From: an uncultured Eubacteriales bacterium
Lineage (GTDB): Bacteria > Bacillota > Clostridia > Oscillospirales > UBA644
Assembly: GCA_900547165.1 (NCBI GenBank)
Contig: URFZ01000005.1
Span: 1-64,000, forward strand
DNA: 64,000 nucleotides
Direction of reading: 5' to 3'
The notes under the pieces are model-generated. The model was not told the origin of the DNA. It saw nothing but the letters and a program-made list of their open reading frames with translations, and did no database searches. This document shows, one piece after another, positions 42,318 to 50,284 of the stretch. The first letter of the stretch is position 1; every line of letters begins with the position of its first letter. Position numbers and translations under genes: made by a program.

Positions 42318-42659
42318 ATGCTGACGGAAGACGATGTTATAGAATACGCGCTTTCGATGCCGGGCGCTTGCGTGCGGTATCCTTACGGCGACACTCCGCT
42401 TGTTCTTTCGACCTCCGATGTGCATGAGTTCTGCGACGTATATGAGGGAACGAATCCCATTCATCTTGTTATGAAATGCGACCCGGACGAAGCCGTGAGA
42501 CTTCGTGAGAAATATCCCGAATCCGTCAAACCCGGTTACCGCTGCAACAAGCGGCATTGGAACTCTGTATTCCTTGACGGAAGGATTCCCGATGATGAAA
42601 TCAAAGAAATGATTTATAATGCGTTTATGCTGATGAATAAGCGCAAAAAACGCAAATAA
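42318..42659 (+). CDS. MmcQ/YjbR family DNA-binding-like protein
   Basis: 113 residues, family CyaY-like fold: YALSMPGACVRYPYGD, FCDVYEGTNPIHLVMKCDPDEAVRLREKYPES, PGYRCNKRHWNSVFLDGRIPDDEI. The invariant HWNSV segment is present. The family's role is not firmly established (a DNA-binding fold is proposed from structure). AGGAG lies before the ATG. It is in the run from the LRR gene to galE, all on the same strand. Confidence 0.88.
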   Translation: MLTEDDVIEYALSMPGACVRYPYGDTPLVLSTSDVHEFCDVYEGTNPIHLVMKCDPDEAVRLREKYPESVKPGYRCNKRHWNSVFLDGRIPDDEIKEMIYNAFMLMNKRKKRK

Positions 42660-42699
42660 CATTCAATTTATCATATATGATAGTTTTTGGAGGTCTGTT

Positions 42700-43704
42700 A
42701 TGGCAATTCTTGTTACGGGAGGCACCGGTTATATCGGCAGCCACACATGTGTTGAACTTATCAAAGCGGGCTATGAGCCTGTTATTGTTGACGATTTGAG
42801 TAACTCGAAAGCAGATGTCGTTGACAAAATTGAGACCATCACCGGCAAACGTCCCAAGTTTTATCAGGCGGGTGTTCAAGACGCTGACGCGATGAGAAAA
42901 GTTTTCACCGAAAACAAAATCGACGCCGTTATCCATTTTGCCGCATTCAAGGCAGTAGGTGAGTCCGTAAAATTCCCGCTTAAATATTACAGAAACAATA
43001 TTTCGGGAACTGTTTCTCTCTGCGAGATAATGAACGAATTCGGCTGCAAGCGCATTGTTTTCTCCTCTTCCGCAACCGTTTACGGCGCGCCGAAGAGCGT
43101 TCCCATAAGAGAAGATTTCCCGCTTCATACCACAAACCCGTACGGCAGTACCAAACTGATGATGGAAATGATTCTTTCCGACGTTGCGAAAGCAGATCCC
43201 GAATGGAGCGTTATCCTGCTTCGTTACTTCAATCCCATCGGTGCGCATGAAAGCGGACTTATCGGCGAAATGCCCAACGGCATTCCCAACAACCTTATGC
43301 CTTACATCGCACAGGTCGGTGCGGGAAAACTTGATCATCTGAACGTTTTCGGCAACGATTATCCGACAAAAGACGGCACTGGCGTCCGCGATTACATTCA
43401 CGTTGTGGATCTTGCAAAAGGTCATATCAAAGCGATTGAAAAGGCGATGAAGAGCGACGGCGTGAACATATACAACCTCGGTACGGGCAACGGTTACAGC
43501 GTGCTTGAAATCGTTCATGCCTTTGAAAAGGTGAACGGTATTCCCATTCCTTATGAAATAAAGCCGAGAAGAGACGGCGATATAGCGGAATGCTACGCAG
43601 ATCCGACGAAAGCATTGAACGAACTCGGTTGGAAAGCCGAACTCGGCATAGAAGAAATGTGCCGTTCTTCTTGGGAGTTCACTCGCAGATTTTTCGGTAA
43701 ATAA
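42700..43704 (+). CDS. galE: UDP-glucose 4-epimerase
   Basis: 334 residues, extended SDR. The NAD motif is VTGGTGYIGSHTCVEL, followed by VIHFAAFKAVGESV and the catalytic Tyr-Lys pair in NPYGSTKLMME (Tyr near residue 148). It interconverts UDP-glucose and UDP-galactose for the Leloir pathway and surface polysaccharides. GGAGG sits 7 bases before the ATG. It precedes the small membrane protein and the peptide cluster, though those have their own promoter. Confidence 0.97.
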   Translation: MAILVTGGTGYIGSHTCVELIKAGYEPVIVDDLSNSKADVVDKIETITGKRPKFYQAGVQDADAMRKVFTENKIDAVIHFAAFKAVGESVKFPLKYYRNNISGTVSLCEIMNEFGCKRIVFSSSATVYGAPKSVPIREDFPLHTTNPYGSTKLMMEMILSDVAKADPEWSVILLRYFNPIGAHESGLIGEMPNGIPNNLMPYIAQVGAGKLDHLNVFGNDYPTKDGTGVRDYIHVVDLAKGHIKAIEKAMKSDGVNIYNLGTGNGYSVLEIVHAFEKVNGIPIPYEIKPRRDGDIAECYADPTKALNELGWKAELGIEEMCRSSWEFTRRFFGK

Positions 43705-43731
43705 TCAGCATATTTATAGGTGGAGCGTTGT

Positions 43732-43986
43732 ATGACCGTAAGGCTCGTTGTTAATTTCATACTTGCGGGGCTTGCGGTCGCGGCGCTCGTGTTTGACAAA
43801 AACAAGTACGACAAAATTCTCGGCGCGCTGCTTCTTGTCTTTGCCGCGCAGGGAATAATCAGTCATTATCTCGACGGAATACATCCCGCAAGCATAGTTC
43901 TGGCGTATTGTTTGCCTCCCGCAGGGCTGGCGTTTATCCTTGTCGCCGCAAAACGGCTGGCGGAATTGTTCGGAAAAAAAAGGTAG
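43732..43986 (+). CDS. small membrane protein, unknown
   Basis: 84 residues with about three hydrophobic segments (VRLVVNFILAGLAVAALVF, ILGALLLVFAAQGIISHYL, IVLAYCLPPAGLAFILVAA) and a basic C-terminus (KRLAELFGKKR). The start at 43732 has GGTGGAG upstream. It follows galE by 27 bp and probably shares its transcript. No family is recognised. Confidence 0.65.
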   Translation: MTVRLVVNFILAGLAVAALVFDKNKYDKILGALLLVFAAQGIISHYLDGIHPASIVLAYCLPPAGLAFILVAAKRLAELFGKKR

Positions 43987-44053
43987 AAAGATATTGTTTT
44001 TGGCAAAAGCGGTTAAGAAAATTTGAACTTTTTATTCGGTGCCGTTTTTTGTA

Positions 44054-44082
44054 TTGACATTTCGGAGGTAATGTGATATACT
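44054..44082 (+). promoter_or_regulatory. strong promoter of peptide 1
   Basis: TTGACA (44054-44059), 17-bp spacer, TATACT (44077-44082), 77 bases before the peptide start. Consensus-like, so expression may be high. Confidence 0.85.
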
Positions 44083-44158
44083 TCCTATGTATGTAGGCGG
44101 TAGTTCGCCTGTAAGTAAATGTTTCACTGCTGAATTTCTTGTTTGGGGAGATTGAAAA

Positions 44159-44287
44159 ATGAAATACGAAACCCCTTATATTGAAATAATCGGATTCGAA
44201 GATGCGGACATTGTCACATCGTCGGGTCTTACCGTTGAGTCTACCGGCGACGGGGATTGGAAAGATTTCGGCGATCTTTTCGGCTGA
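44159..44287 (+). CDS. short leader-type peptide 1 (candidate RiPP precursor)
   Basis: A 42-residue peptide. The N-terminus MKYETPYIEIIGFEDADIV is followed by a Thr/Ser/Gly segment (TSSGLTVESTGDGD) and an aromatic/acidic tail (WKDFGDLFG). GGGGAG is 8 bases before the ATG, and the gene has its own consensus promoter and terminator, so it forms a monocistronic unit. The N-terminal part resembles peptide 2 at 49580 (EII..EDV.TTS). Short acidic leaders with a variable Ser/Thr/Gly core are typical of modified peptide precursors. No signal peptide is seen. The function is inference. Confidence 0.65.
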   Translation: MKYETPYIEIIGFEDADIVTSSGLTVESTGDGDWKDFGDLFG

Positions 44288-44329
44288 TTCTTCCGTATAT
44301 TATCGGTTATAATTTTTTATTGAAGTTGT

Positions 44330-44354
44330 GTGTCGGCGTAAGCCGACACTTTTT
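44330..44354 (+). terminator. terminator of peptide 1
   Basis: An 8-bp stem GTGTCGGC/GCCGACAC with a GTAA loop, then five Ts. Confidence 0.85.
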
Positions 44355-44496
44355 GTTTATATTGGGGATGCTCGACATAACTATGTTTCTGTTTGATACC
44401 GATGTATACTTTCGGCGCAAATATTTACAGTTGTCTACCTATTAAAATAATGTATTGAATTGTGAAATAAAATTGAATGAAAAATGTGAAAAAGTA

Positions 44497-44525
44497 TTGA
44501 CATATGATGCTTGATATGTTATACT
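44497..44525 (+). promoter_or_regulatory. promoter of secreted protein A
   Basis: TTGACA (44497-44502), 17-bp spacer, TATACT (44520-44525), 48 bases before the start codon. Confidence 0.85.
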
Positions 44526-44573
44526 TAAATAAATATGACTCGGTTATTTTTTTGCTTTTTAGGGGGCTTTTAT

Positions 44574-46031
44574 ATGAAAAGGAGGATAATATCCTCGCTG
44601 TTGGCGATTATATTGATGATTTCCGTCGTTGCCGTCGGAGCATCTGCGGCTGCCGCCGTCGATCTTTCCGATTATACCGCCTCGGACAGCACGGTCGATT
44701 TTCATATTAAAGAGATATATTCCAGGATAGATGTTGCCGAATACCGTGCGCTTGATGAAGTTGTCGCTTATGCGAATGCCTTGAAGTCTGCGGCTGTCAA
44801 CGGTACGTCCGTTTCCGATATTTCGATTTCGTGGAACGGTTCGGAATACGGTCTTGAAGAGTTCTGCGACGAAATCGTTTTTCCCGTTATTCCTATGGGT
44901 TCGGGCGCAAGAAAAGCGGCGGACGCCGTTATGAACAATTCTTCACTTTGGCCGCTCGGAACTCCCGTAAAGGACATTTCTCAAACCGTTTATGATTCCG
45001 CGTCGTATACGGAAGTTTACAACCTTTGGAAACATCTGCGCGACGACCACAAGGACGGCTTCCTTTCCGTCGCCGAGTTCGTTGCCGAAAAAGCGCAGCT
45101 CGAAACAAAAATAAAAGCGCTGAAAATGCCCTCGGCTGGTCCTGTTTCTACATTGAAGATAGCCGGAGCAAACGTATCTCTTCAGGAGAGCATATCGTTG
45201 TTCTTTGCAATAGATCCTGCTTGTGCAAGCGAATATACCGATCTTTATGTAGAGTTCAAGAAAGGTGACGTAGTTACCACAAGTTCTGAAACCGTAAATC
45301 TCGGCGGAAGAACCTGTTTCAGATTCTCCAATATCGCAGCGAAGGAAGTAAACGATACGATAACTGTAACGCTTTACGGAACATTCAACGGCAAAGTTTA
45401 TAAGGCTGAAGAGTATTCGTACTCTGTAGCAACTTATTGTTATAACAGACTTGCGAAGTCCAGCGACGCTAAATTTAAGAGAGTCTGCGTAGATCTTCTT
45501 AATTACGGTGCTGCTGCACAGACATACTTCTCCTACAATACCGAAAATCTTGCAAACGCTGCACTTACCGATGAGCAGAAGACATTTGGTTCCACCGAAT
45601 ACTCCGCGCTTACCGATAACAGAACCAACAGTGGCGAGTATACCGATTACGGAGTAAAGGCGTTCAACCTTGTATACGAAGAAGTAATCAAAGTACTTGT
45701 AGCAGTTGAAGCGAAAGATCTTAACGGAGTAGTTGCGAAAGTAACGCTTGACGGAAAAGTATATGAAATAGCATCTTCTGAATTTACACCGCTCACGATC
45801 GGCGGCGTACAGTGCTATGCGTTCTATTTCACAAACATTCTTCCGAATCAGACGAGATCCGTATTCTCTGTAACGCTTGAAAAAGACGGTGTTGCGGTAG
45901 GTAACACGATGACGTACAGCATCGAGTCCTATCTTGCAAGACAGATTCCGCGTACTACCAATGCGGCATATAAAGATCTTATGGAATCTACCGCTAAATA
46001 CAGTGACGCTTGCGTTGCTATGTACGGTTGA
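44574..46031 (+). CDS. secreted protein A with duplicated C-terminal module
   Basis: 485 residues. The signal peptide is IISSLLAIILMISVVAVGASA. Residues about 30-185 form a helical domain (IDVAEYRALDEVVAYANALK, GARKAADAVMNNSSLWPLG, YTEVYNLWKHLRDDHKDG). This resembles, but is not identical to, the third repeat of secreted protein B. Residues about 189-485 are identical to the last 297 residues of protein B. That module is beta-rich with tyrosines (YTDLYVEFKKGD, LYGTFNGKVYKAEEYSYSV) and two similar halves. No LPXTG or transmembrane anchor is seen. AGGGGG precedes the ATG at 44574. The function is unknown. Confidence 0.8.
   Translation: MKRRIISSLLAIILMISVVAVGASAAAAVDLSDYTASDSTVDFHIKEIYSRIDVAEYRALDEVVAYANALKSAAVNGTSVSDISISWNGSEYGLEEFCDEIVFPVIPMGSGARKAADAVMNNSSLWPLGTPVKDISQTVYDSASYTEVYNLWKHLRDDHKDGFLSVAEFVAEKAQLETKIKALKMPSAGPVSTLKIAGANVSLQESISLFFAIDPACASEYTDLYVEFKKGDVVTTSSETVNLGGRTCFRFSNIAAKEVNDTITVTLYGTFNGKVYKAEEYSYSVATYCYNRLAKSSDAKFKRVCVDLLNYGAAAQTYFSYNTENLANAALTDEQKTFGSTEYSALTDNRTNSGEYTDYGVKAFNLVYEEVIKVLVAVEAKDLNGVVAKVTLDGKVYEIASSEFTPLTIGGVQCYAFYFTNILPNQTRSVFSVTLEKDGVAVGNTMTYSIESYLARQIPRTTNAAYKDLMESTAKYSDACVAMYG
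45137..46030 (+). repeat. 894-bp duplicated module, copy 1
   Basis: Matches 48637-49530 at an exact offset of 3500 bp. By eye I find three differences (at 45152, 46007 and 46028, compared with 48652, 49507 and 49528), all silent. Of 28 Val codons 20 are GTA, while the upstream part of the same gene uses GTA once in 18. Confidence 0.92.
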
Positions 46032-46041
46032 TTTAAAAATG

Positions 46042-46085
46042 AAAAGGGTCTGTAAAAAAACGCAAATTTTTTTACAGACCCTTTT
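46042..46085 (+). terminator. terminator of secreted protein A
   Basis: A 15-bp stem AAAAGGGTCTGTAAA and complement around an A/T loop, ending in TTTTG. Confidence 0.85.
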
Positions 46086-46206
46086 GTTTAATGAAAAAGT
46101 AAATATAAAAATTCTTTTACTCTACATTATTCGCCGGTATTTATGCTTTCGATATATTATAATCATTTCTCGGTCAAATTGAAACAAAAGTTTGCGGCAG
46201 AACACC

Positions 46207-46253
46207 GTGTTTGGTGCACTGTTTGTTAAAAGATACTACACCAAACACTTTTT
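46207..46253 (+). repeat. 10-bp inverted repeat with 22-base loop and T-run
   Basis: GTGTTTGGTG (46207-46216) and CACCAAACAC (46239-46248), then TTTTT. It lies in the 380-bp gap before secreted protein B. It could be an additional terminator or an operator. Confidence 0.5.
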
Positions 46254-46322
46254 ATTGGTTATGATGAACAATTTAATGTGACTTATTTTTACACCGGAAC
46301 AGAAAACAAATTTGATTTTCTC

Positions 46323-46351
46323 TTGACAAATTTTGTGTGCTGTGATATAAT
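46323..46351 (+). promoter_or_regulatory. promoter of secreted protein B
   Basis: TTGACA (46323-46328), 17-bp spacer, TATAAT (46346-46351): a full consensus. Confidence 0.9.
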
Positions 46352-46411
46352 GCTACTGAGAGAATAGTTACTCTATTCGCTAAAAAAAATTTTTACAGGA
46401 GGTCATATTCT

Positions 46412-49400
46412 ATGACTAAAAGAATTTTTGCTGTTGTCATAGCGATTGCAATGGTTTGCACGATGTTTGCTTTCGTTACGTCCGCAGCAGCAGAAACCAC
46501 AAGAGTTACACTTGACTCTTCAGTCACGGCTCACGGTTATCCTCAAATCATTAATGCAATTAATTTTAATGATTATGACAAAGATGAAGACGGCTGGAAA
46601 CAAGTCCCTGAAACTCAGAATCTTCTTGCAATACTGAAATACGGAATGGGACTTGAGGGTTGGACTATAGGCGCAGAAGAACCGTGGAATACAGTTCTTT
46701 ACCTTAAGTGTAAGGTCTCCAGTCTTATCGCTGAGGGCATTGCATGGAATGGCGAAGCTCCGGCTGCCGATGTTCTTGTTTGCGACTATATGCAGAACAC
46801 TTTCGGTTATGCTGCATACGCTCTCCGCGGCGGTAAACAGAGAGCCGTAGATCTTTGGAACTCGCTGTGCGATCTTCCGGTTGCACTTGACGGCGACAAT
46901 GCTTATACTTATACCAATAATACTAAATATACAACTGCATCTTACGATGCTGCATTGCTTGCTCTCAAGAGTTATATGGATATGGCTCAGGATAACCAGG
47001 TTTGCAACGTAGATACTTTCGGTCGTTGGACTGCTCAAAAGACAAGATTTGCTAAACTTGAGAATGCTCTTAACGCTCTTGTAGAGGGTACTCCGGATAC
47101 TCCCGAAGTCGTTACCACGACTACCAAGACTCTCAATACCGCAAATAATTATACTTGGTACGGCTATCTTAACGTTGTTAACGTAATTCCCGACACCGAG
47201 AAAGAAGGTCTTCGTGCGGAAGGAACTCCGTACAAAGTATTCCTTACCGAAATGCTTGCAATCATGAACGGCAACGGCGCTGCTTCCGATGCTGCGTACA
47301 TGAACTCCTATGCAATGTCCGACGGAACTCTTCTTAAAGATTACGCTCAGGATACTTTCGGCGCCTATGCTTATGTTCTTCGCGGCGGCAGACAGAAGGC
47401 TGCTGACTACTGGAACAGCAAACTCAGCGTTGCTCTTACTCTCGGCAATAATAGTTATACCTATACCAATGCTGACAAGCAGGATGCTTATGATGCAACT
47501 GCATATCAGGCAGCGGTAGACGCTCTTAATGCTTATATGGAAAATACTGCTGACTCCAGCTGCTTCGATGTTGAAAACGGCGGCGGCAGATTCTTCGATC
47601 AGAGAACAAAGTACAATGCTCTTGTAGCTGCTGTTGACGCTTGTGCTGCAACCGCAGTTCAGACACTTGTAGACTTCACAGGTGTTACCACCCCTGATGG
47701 TACTCTTACTTACCTCATCACTATGTATAACAACGTAGACGTTGAGTCCATTAAGGCTGATGCTGATGTTCAGAACTGGGCAAAAGCAATCAAAGAAGGT
47801 ATCGCAGCCGGTCTCGATTCCTCTTCTATCAATGTTGGTTCTACCAATGTTGTTAAACTTTGGGAAAACATGATTCGCTATACCGTTAAATTGAATGACG
47901 GTGCAAGACGTGCAGCTGACGCTGTTTTTAACGATTCGACCCTTTGGCCTCTCGGCGCTGCAATTGCCGATCTGAATCAGACAACTTACAAAACTGCTCA
48001 GTACAATGAAGTTTACAACCTTTGGGTACAGATCAGAGACGATTACAGATCCAACACTACAATTAAAACTTCCGAAGTTATCGCTGCTTGCGAAAGCCTG
48101 AAAGCAAAGATCCAGGCTCTTGAAGTCGCAAGCTATAAATTCACTCAGGAACAGAAAGATGCTTACAGCGTTCTTAAAACTTATGTTCCCATTTACCGCG
48201 GAAGAGTTGAAAGAGTCGTTCTTGATTCCAACAAAGCAACCGATATTTATAAAAACTATGTGGCTCTCGTAGTTAAGGCTGAGGGATACCTTGCCCTCGA
48301 CTGGGAGAACGGTACTTCCGAGTCCTATCCTTCCGTTGAAGAGATGCATGCACTCATTATGCCCGAAGCTATGGGTGGTTCTCTTGAATTGGATTGGTAT
48401 CCGTTCCGTCAGGCATTCGGTCTTGACAACAACGGTTACGACACATTGCTTAAAAATACTTACAATGCATGGGTAGAATCCGGTAAATATACCGAGGCTT
48501 CTCTTGCAGATGTAAAGGCAAGAATTGACAACTTGGAAGCTGCTAAACTTTCCGGCAACCGCGGCTCCAACAACACCGACGCGGGAGCTCAGGAAGACAT
48601 TGAATACTATCAGGCATTCCTTGTTGAAAAACCGGTTGGTCCTGTTTCTACGTTGAAGATAGCCGGAGCAAACGTATCTCTTCAGGAGAGCATATCGTTG
48701 TTCTTTGCAATAGATCCTGCTTGTGCAAGCGAATATACCGATCTTTATGTAGAGTTCAAGAAAGGTGACGTAGTTACCACAAGTTCTGAAACCGTAAATC
48801 TCGGCGGAAGAACCTGTTTCAGATTCTCCAATATCGCAGCGAAGGAAGTAAACGATACGATAACTGTAACGCTTTACGGAACATTCAACGGCAAAGTTTA
48901 TAAGGCTGAAGAGTATTCGTACTCTGTAGCAACTTATTGTTATAACAGACTTGCGAAGTCCAGCGACGCTAAATTTAAGAGAGTCTGCGTAGATCTTCTT
49001 AATTACGGTGCTGCTGCACAGACATACTTCTCCTACAATACCGAAAATCTTGCAAACGCTGCACTTACCGATGAGCAGAAGACATTTGGTTCCACCGAAT
49101 ACTCCGCGCTTACCGATAACAGAACCAACAGTGGCGAGTATACCGATTACGGAGTAAAGGCGTTCAACCTTGTATACGAAGAAGTAATCAAAGTACTTGT
49201 AGCAGTTGAAGCGAAAGATCTTAACGGAGTAGTTGCGAAAGTAACGCTTGACGGAAAAGTATATGAAATAGCATCTTCTGAATTTACACCGCTCACGATC
49301 GGCGGCGTACAGTGCTATGCGTTCTATTTCACAAACATTCTTCCGAATCAGACGAGATCCGTATTCTCTGTAACGCTTGAAAAAGACGGTGTTGCGGTAG

Positions 49401-49531
49401 GTAACACGATGACGTACAGCATCGAGTCCTATCTTGCAAGACAGATTCCGCGTACTACCAATGCGGCATATAAAGATCTTATGGAATCTACCGCTAAATA
49501 CAGTGATGCTTGCGTTGCTATGTACGGCTGA
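46412..49531 (+). CDS. secreted multi-repeat protein B with duplicated C-terminal module
   Basis: 1039 residues. The signal peptide is IFAVVIAIAMVCTMFAFVTSAAA. Four related helical units follow. Units 1 and 2 share Y-G-L-RGGKQRAVDLWN / YVLRGGRQKAADYWN, YTYTN and a W/F-x-x-R-T/K-R/Y-x-x-L ending. Unit 3 has GARRAADAVFNDSTLWPLG and resembles protein A. Unit 4 (about residues 600-735) is more diverged. The final 297 residues are identical to protein A. No cell-wall anchor motif is seen. GGAGG precedes the ATG, and peptide 2 follows 48 bp after the stop in the same transcript. It may be a surface or matrix protein; the role is unknown. Confidence 0.8.
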   Translation: MTKRIFAVVIAIAMVCTMFAFVTSAAAETTRVTLDSSVTAHGYPQIINAINFNDYDKDEDGWKQVPETQNLLAILKYGMGLEGWTIGAEEPWNTVLYLKCKVSSLIAEGIAWNGEAPAADVLVCDYMQNTFGYAAYALRGGKQRAVDLWNSLCDLPVALDGDNAYTYTNNTKYTTASYDAALLALKSYMDMAQDNQVCNVDTFGRWTAQKTRFAKLENALNALVEGTPDTPEVVTTTTKTLNTANNYTWYGYLNVVNVIPDTEKEGLRAEGTPYKVFLTEMLAIMNGNGAASDAAYMNSYAMSDGTLLKDYAQDTFGAYAYVLRGGRQKAADYWNSKLSVALTLGNNSYTYTNADKQDAYDATAYQAAVDALNAYMENTADSSCFDVENGGGRFFDQRTKYNALVAAVDACAATAVQTLVDFTGVTTPDGTLTYLITMYNNVDVESIKADADVQNWAKAIKEGIAAGLDSSSINVGSTNVVKLWENMIRYTVKLNDGARRAADAVFNDSTLWPLGAAIADLNQTTYKTAQYNEVYNLWVQIRDDYRSNTTIKTSEVIAACESLKAKIQALEVASYKFTQEQKDAYSVLKTYVPIYRGRVERVVLDSNKATDIYKNYVALVVKAEGYLALDWENGTSESYPSVEEMHALIMPEAMGGSLELDWYPFRQAFGLDNNGYDTLLKNTYNAWVESGKYTEASLADVKARIDNLEAAKLSGNRGSNNTDAGAQEDIEYYQAFLVEKPVGPVSTLKIAGANVSLQESISLFFAIDPACASEYTDLYVEFKKGDVVTTSSETVNLGGRTCFRFSNIAAKEVNDTITVTLYGTFNGKVYKAEEYSYSVATYCYNRLAKSSDAKFKRVCVDLLNYGAAAQTYFSYNTENLANAALTDEQKTFGSTEYSALTDNRTNSGEYTDYGVKAFNLVYEEVIKVLVAVEAKDLNGVVAKVTLDGKVYEIASSEFTPLTIGGVQCYAFYFTNILPNQTRSVFSVTLEKDGVAVGNTMTYSIESYLARQIPRTTNAAYKDLMESTAKYSDACVAMYG
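48637..49530 (+). repeat. 894-bp duplicated module, copy 2
   Basis: Near-perfect copy of 45137-46030 (about three silent differences by eye). It encodes the identical C-terminal domain of secreted protein B. Confidence 0.92.
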
Positions 49532-49579
49532 TATCACATAGATATCTAATGCGTATTTTATTAAAGGTGGTGAAAATAG

Positions 49580-49684
49580 ATGATCAGACCTGAATTTGAA
49601 ATCATAATGGTTGAAGATGTTATCACAACATCTGCGACTCAGCCCTCTGAGCCGGAAATTCCCAATACCGGAGAATGGGACTAA
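49580..49684 (+). CDS. short leader-type peptide 2 (candidate RiPP precursor)
   Basis: A 34-residue peptide, MIRPEFEIIMVEDVITTSAT then QPSEPEIPNTGEWD. AGGTGG lies 9 bases before the ATG. The leader-like part aligns with peptide 1 at EII..ED..T-S, while the C-terminal half is unrelated and rich in Pro, Glu, Thr and Ser. The tail contains IPNTG, which superficially resembles a sorting motif but has no hydrophobic segment after it. It is transcribed after protein B and just ahead of the kinase/PqqD operon. Confidence 0.65.
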   Translation: MIRPEFEIIMVEDVITTSATQPSEPEIPNTGEWD

Positions 49685-49708
49685 TAGTCATTGATGACTG
49701 ATTAGGTT

Positions 49709-49768
49709 TTTCCCGCCGAATACTCGGGCGACCGTTTATTCGGCGGGAAACCCTCTTAAAAGGGTTTT
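49709..49768 (+). terminator. double hairpin after peptide 2
   Basis: A 14-bp stem TTTCCCGCCGAATA/TATTCGGCGGGAAA with a 14-base loop is followed at once by CCCT..AGGG with TTTT. It would limit read-through into the lipoprotein-kinase operon. No clear promoter is seen between 49769 and 49921. Confidence 0.75.
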
Positions 49769-49921
49769 CTCAAATTTTAAACTGTATATGAGGATGAGAG
49801 ATAAAACATGGTTTTATAGTTGATCTTTTTATATAGAAATTTTAGGAGCGTTTATCGTCTGTATCTCTGGTATTTACGCTTTCTTATTTTCACGCTTCAT
49901 ATCGCAAGGAGGTCAATAAAT

Positions 49922-50284
49922 ATGAAGAGTAATTTTGTTTGCATTTTGGTTTGTGTTGCGGTTGTTTTGTTGCTTTCTCTCTGCGCTTGCACCGCGTCGA
50001 GGAAGGACGATCCGACATCCGAACCTACGTCTCATCCCACAACGGCTTCTTCTTCGTATAGCGGCGGGCTTACGGAAAAAACATATGACCCAAGTCATGA
50101 GGAATCGGGAGATTTCAGTTCGCTTTTCGGAAGTGACGCTTCGGCTTCTACACAAAAGGGAAGCCAATCGGCACAGGAGAAGACAACCGAGAAAAAAACC
50201 GATGATGCGGAACCGTCAGGAAGTTCCGCAGGTTTGAATGTTGAAGAAAACACGGAGGATTCGGATTGGAATCCATGGTTTTGA
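49922..50284 (+). CDS. small Ser/Thr/Glu-rich lipoprotein
   Basis: 120 residues. The signal sequence FVCILVCVAVVLLLSLCAC ends in a lipobox-like LSLC (Cys 21). The mature part is low-complexity, rich in Ser, Thr, Glu, Asp and Lys (PTSEPTSHPTTASSSYSG, TTEKKTDDAEPSGSS), probably disordered, and ends DWNPWF. AAGGAGG is 9 bases before the ATG. It overlaps the HprK-like gene by 19 bp. The aromatic/acidic end (DSDWNPWF) recalls the W/D/F ending of peptide 1 (DWKDFGDLFG), which may be coincidence. Confidence 0.7.
   Translation: MKSNFVCILVCVAVVLLLSLCACTASRKDDPTSEPTSHPTTASSSYSGGLTEKTYDPSHEESGDFSSLFGSDASASTQKGSQSAQEKTTEKKTDDAEPSGSSAGLNVEENTEDSDWNPWF

Noticed and set aside
46520..49537. 1005-codon minus-strand ORF opposite secreted protein B
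   Set aside because: Antisense shadow of a gene with a signal peptide, promoter and ribosome binding site. The antisense product has no coherent features.
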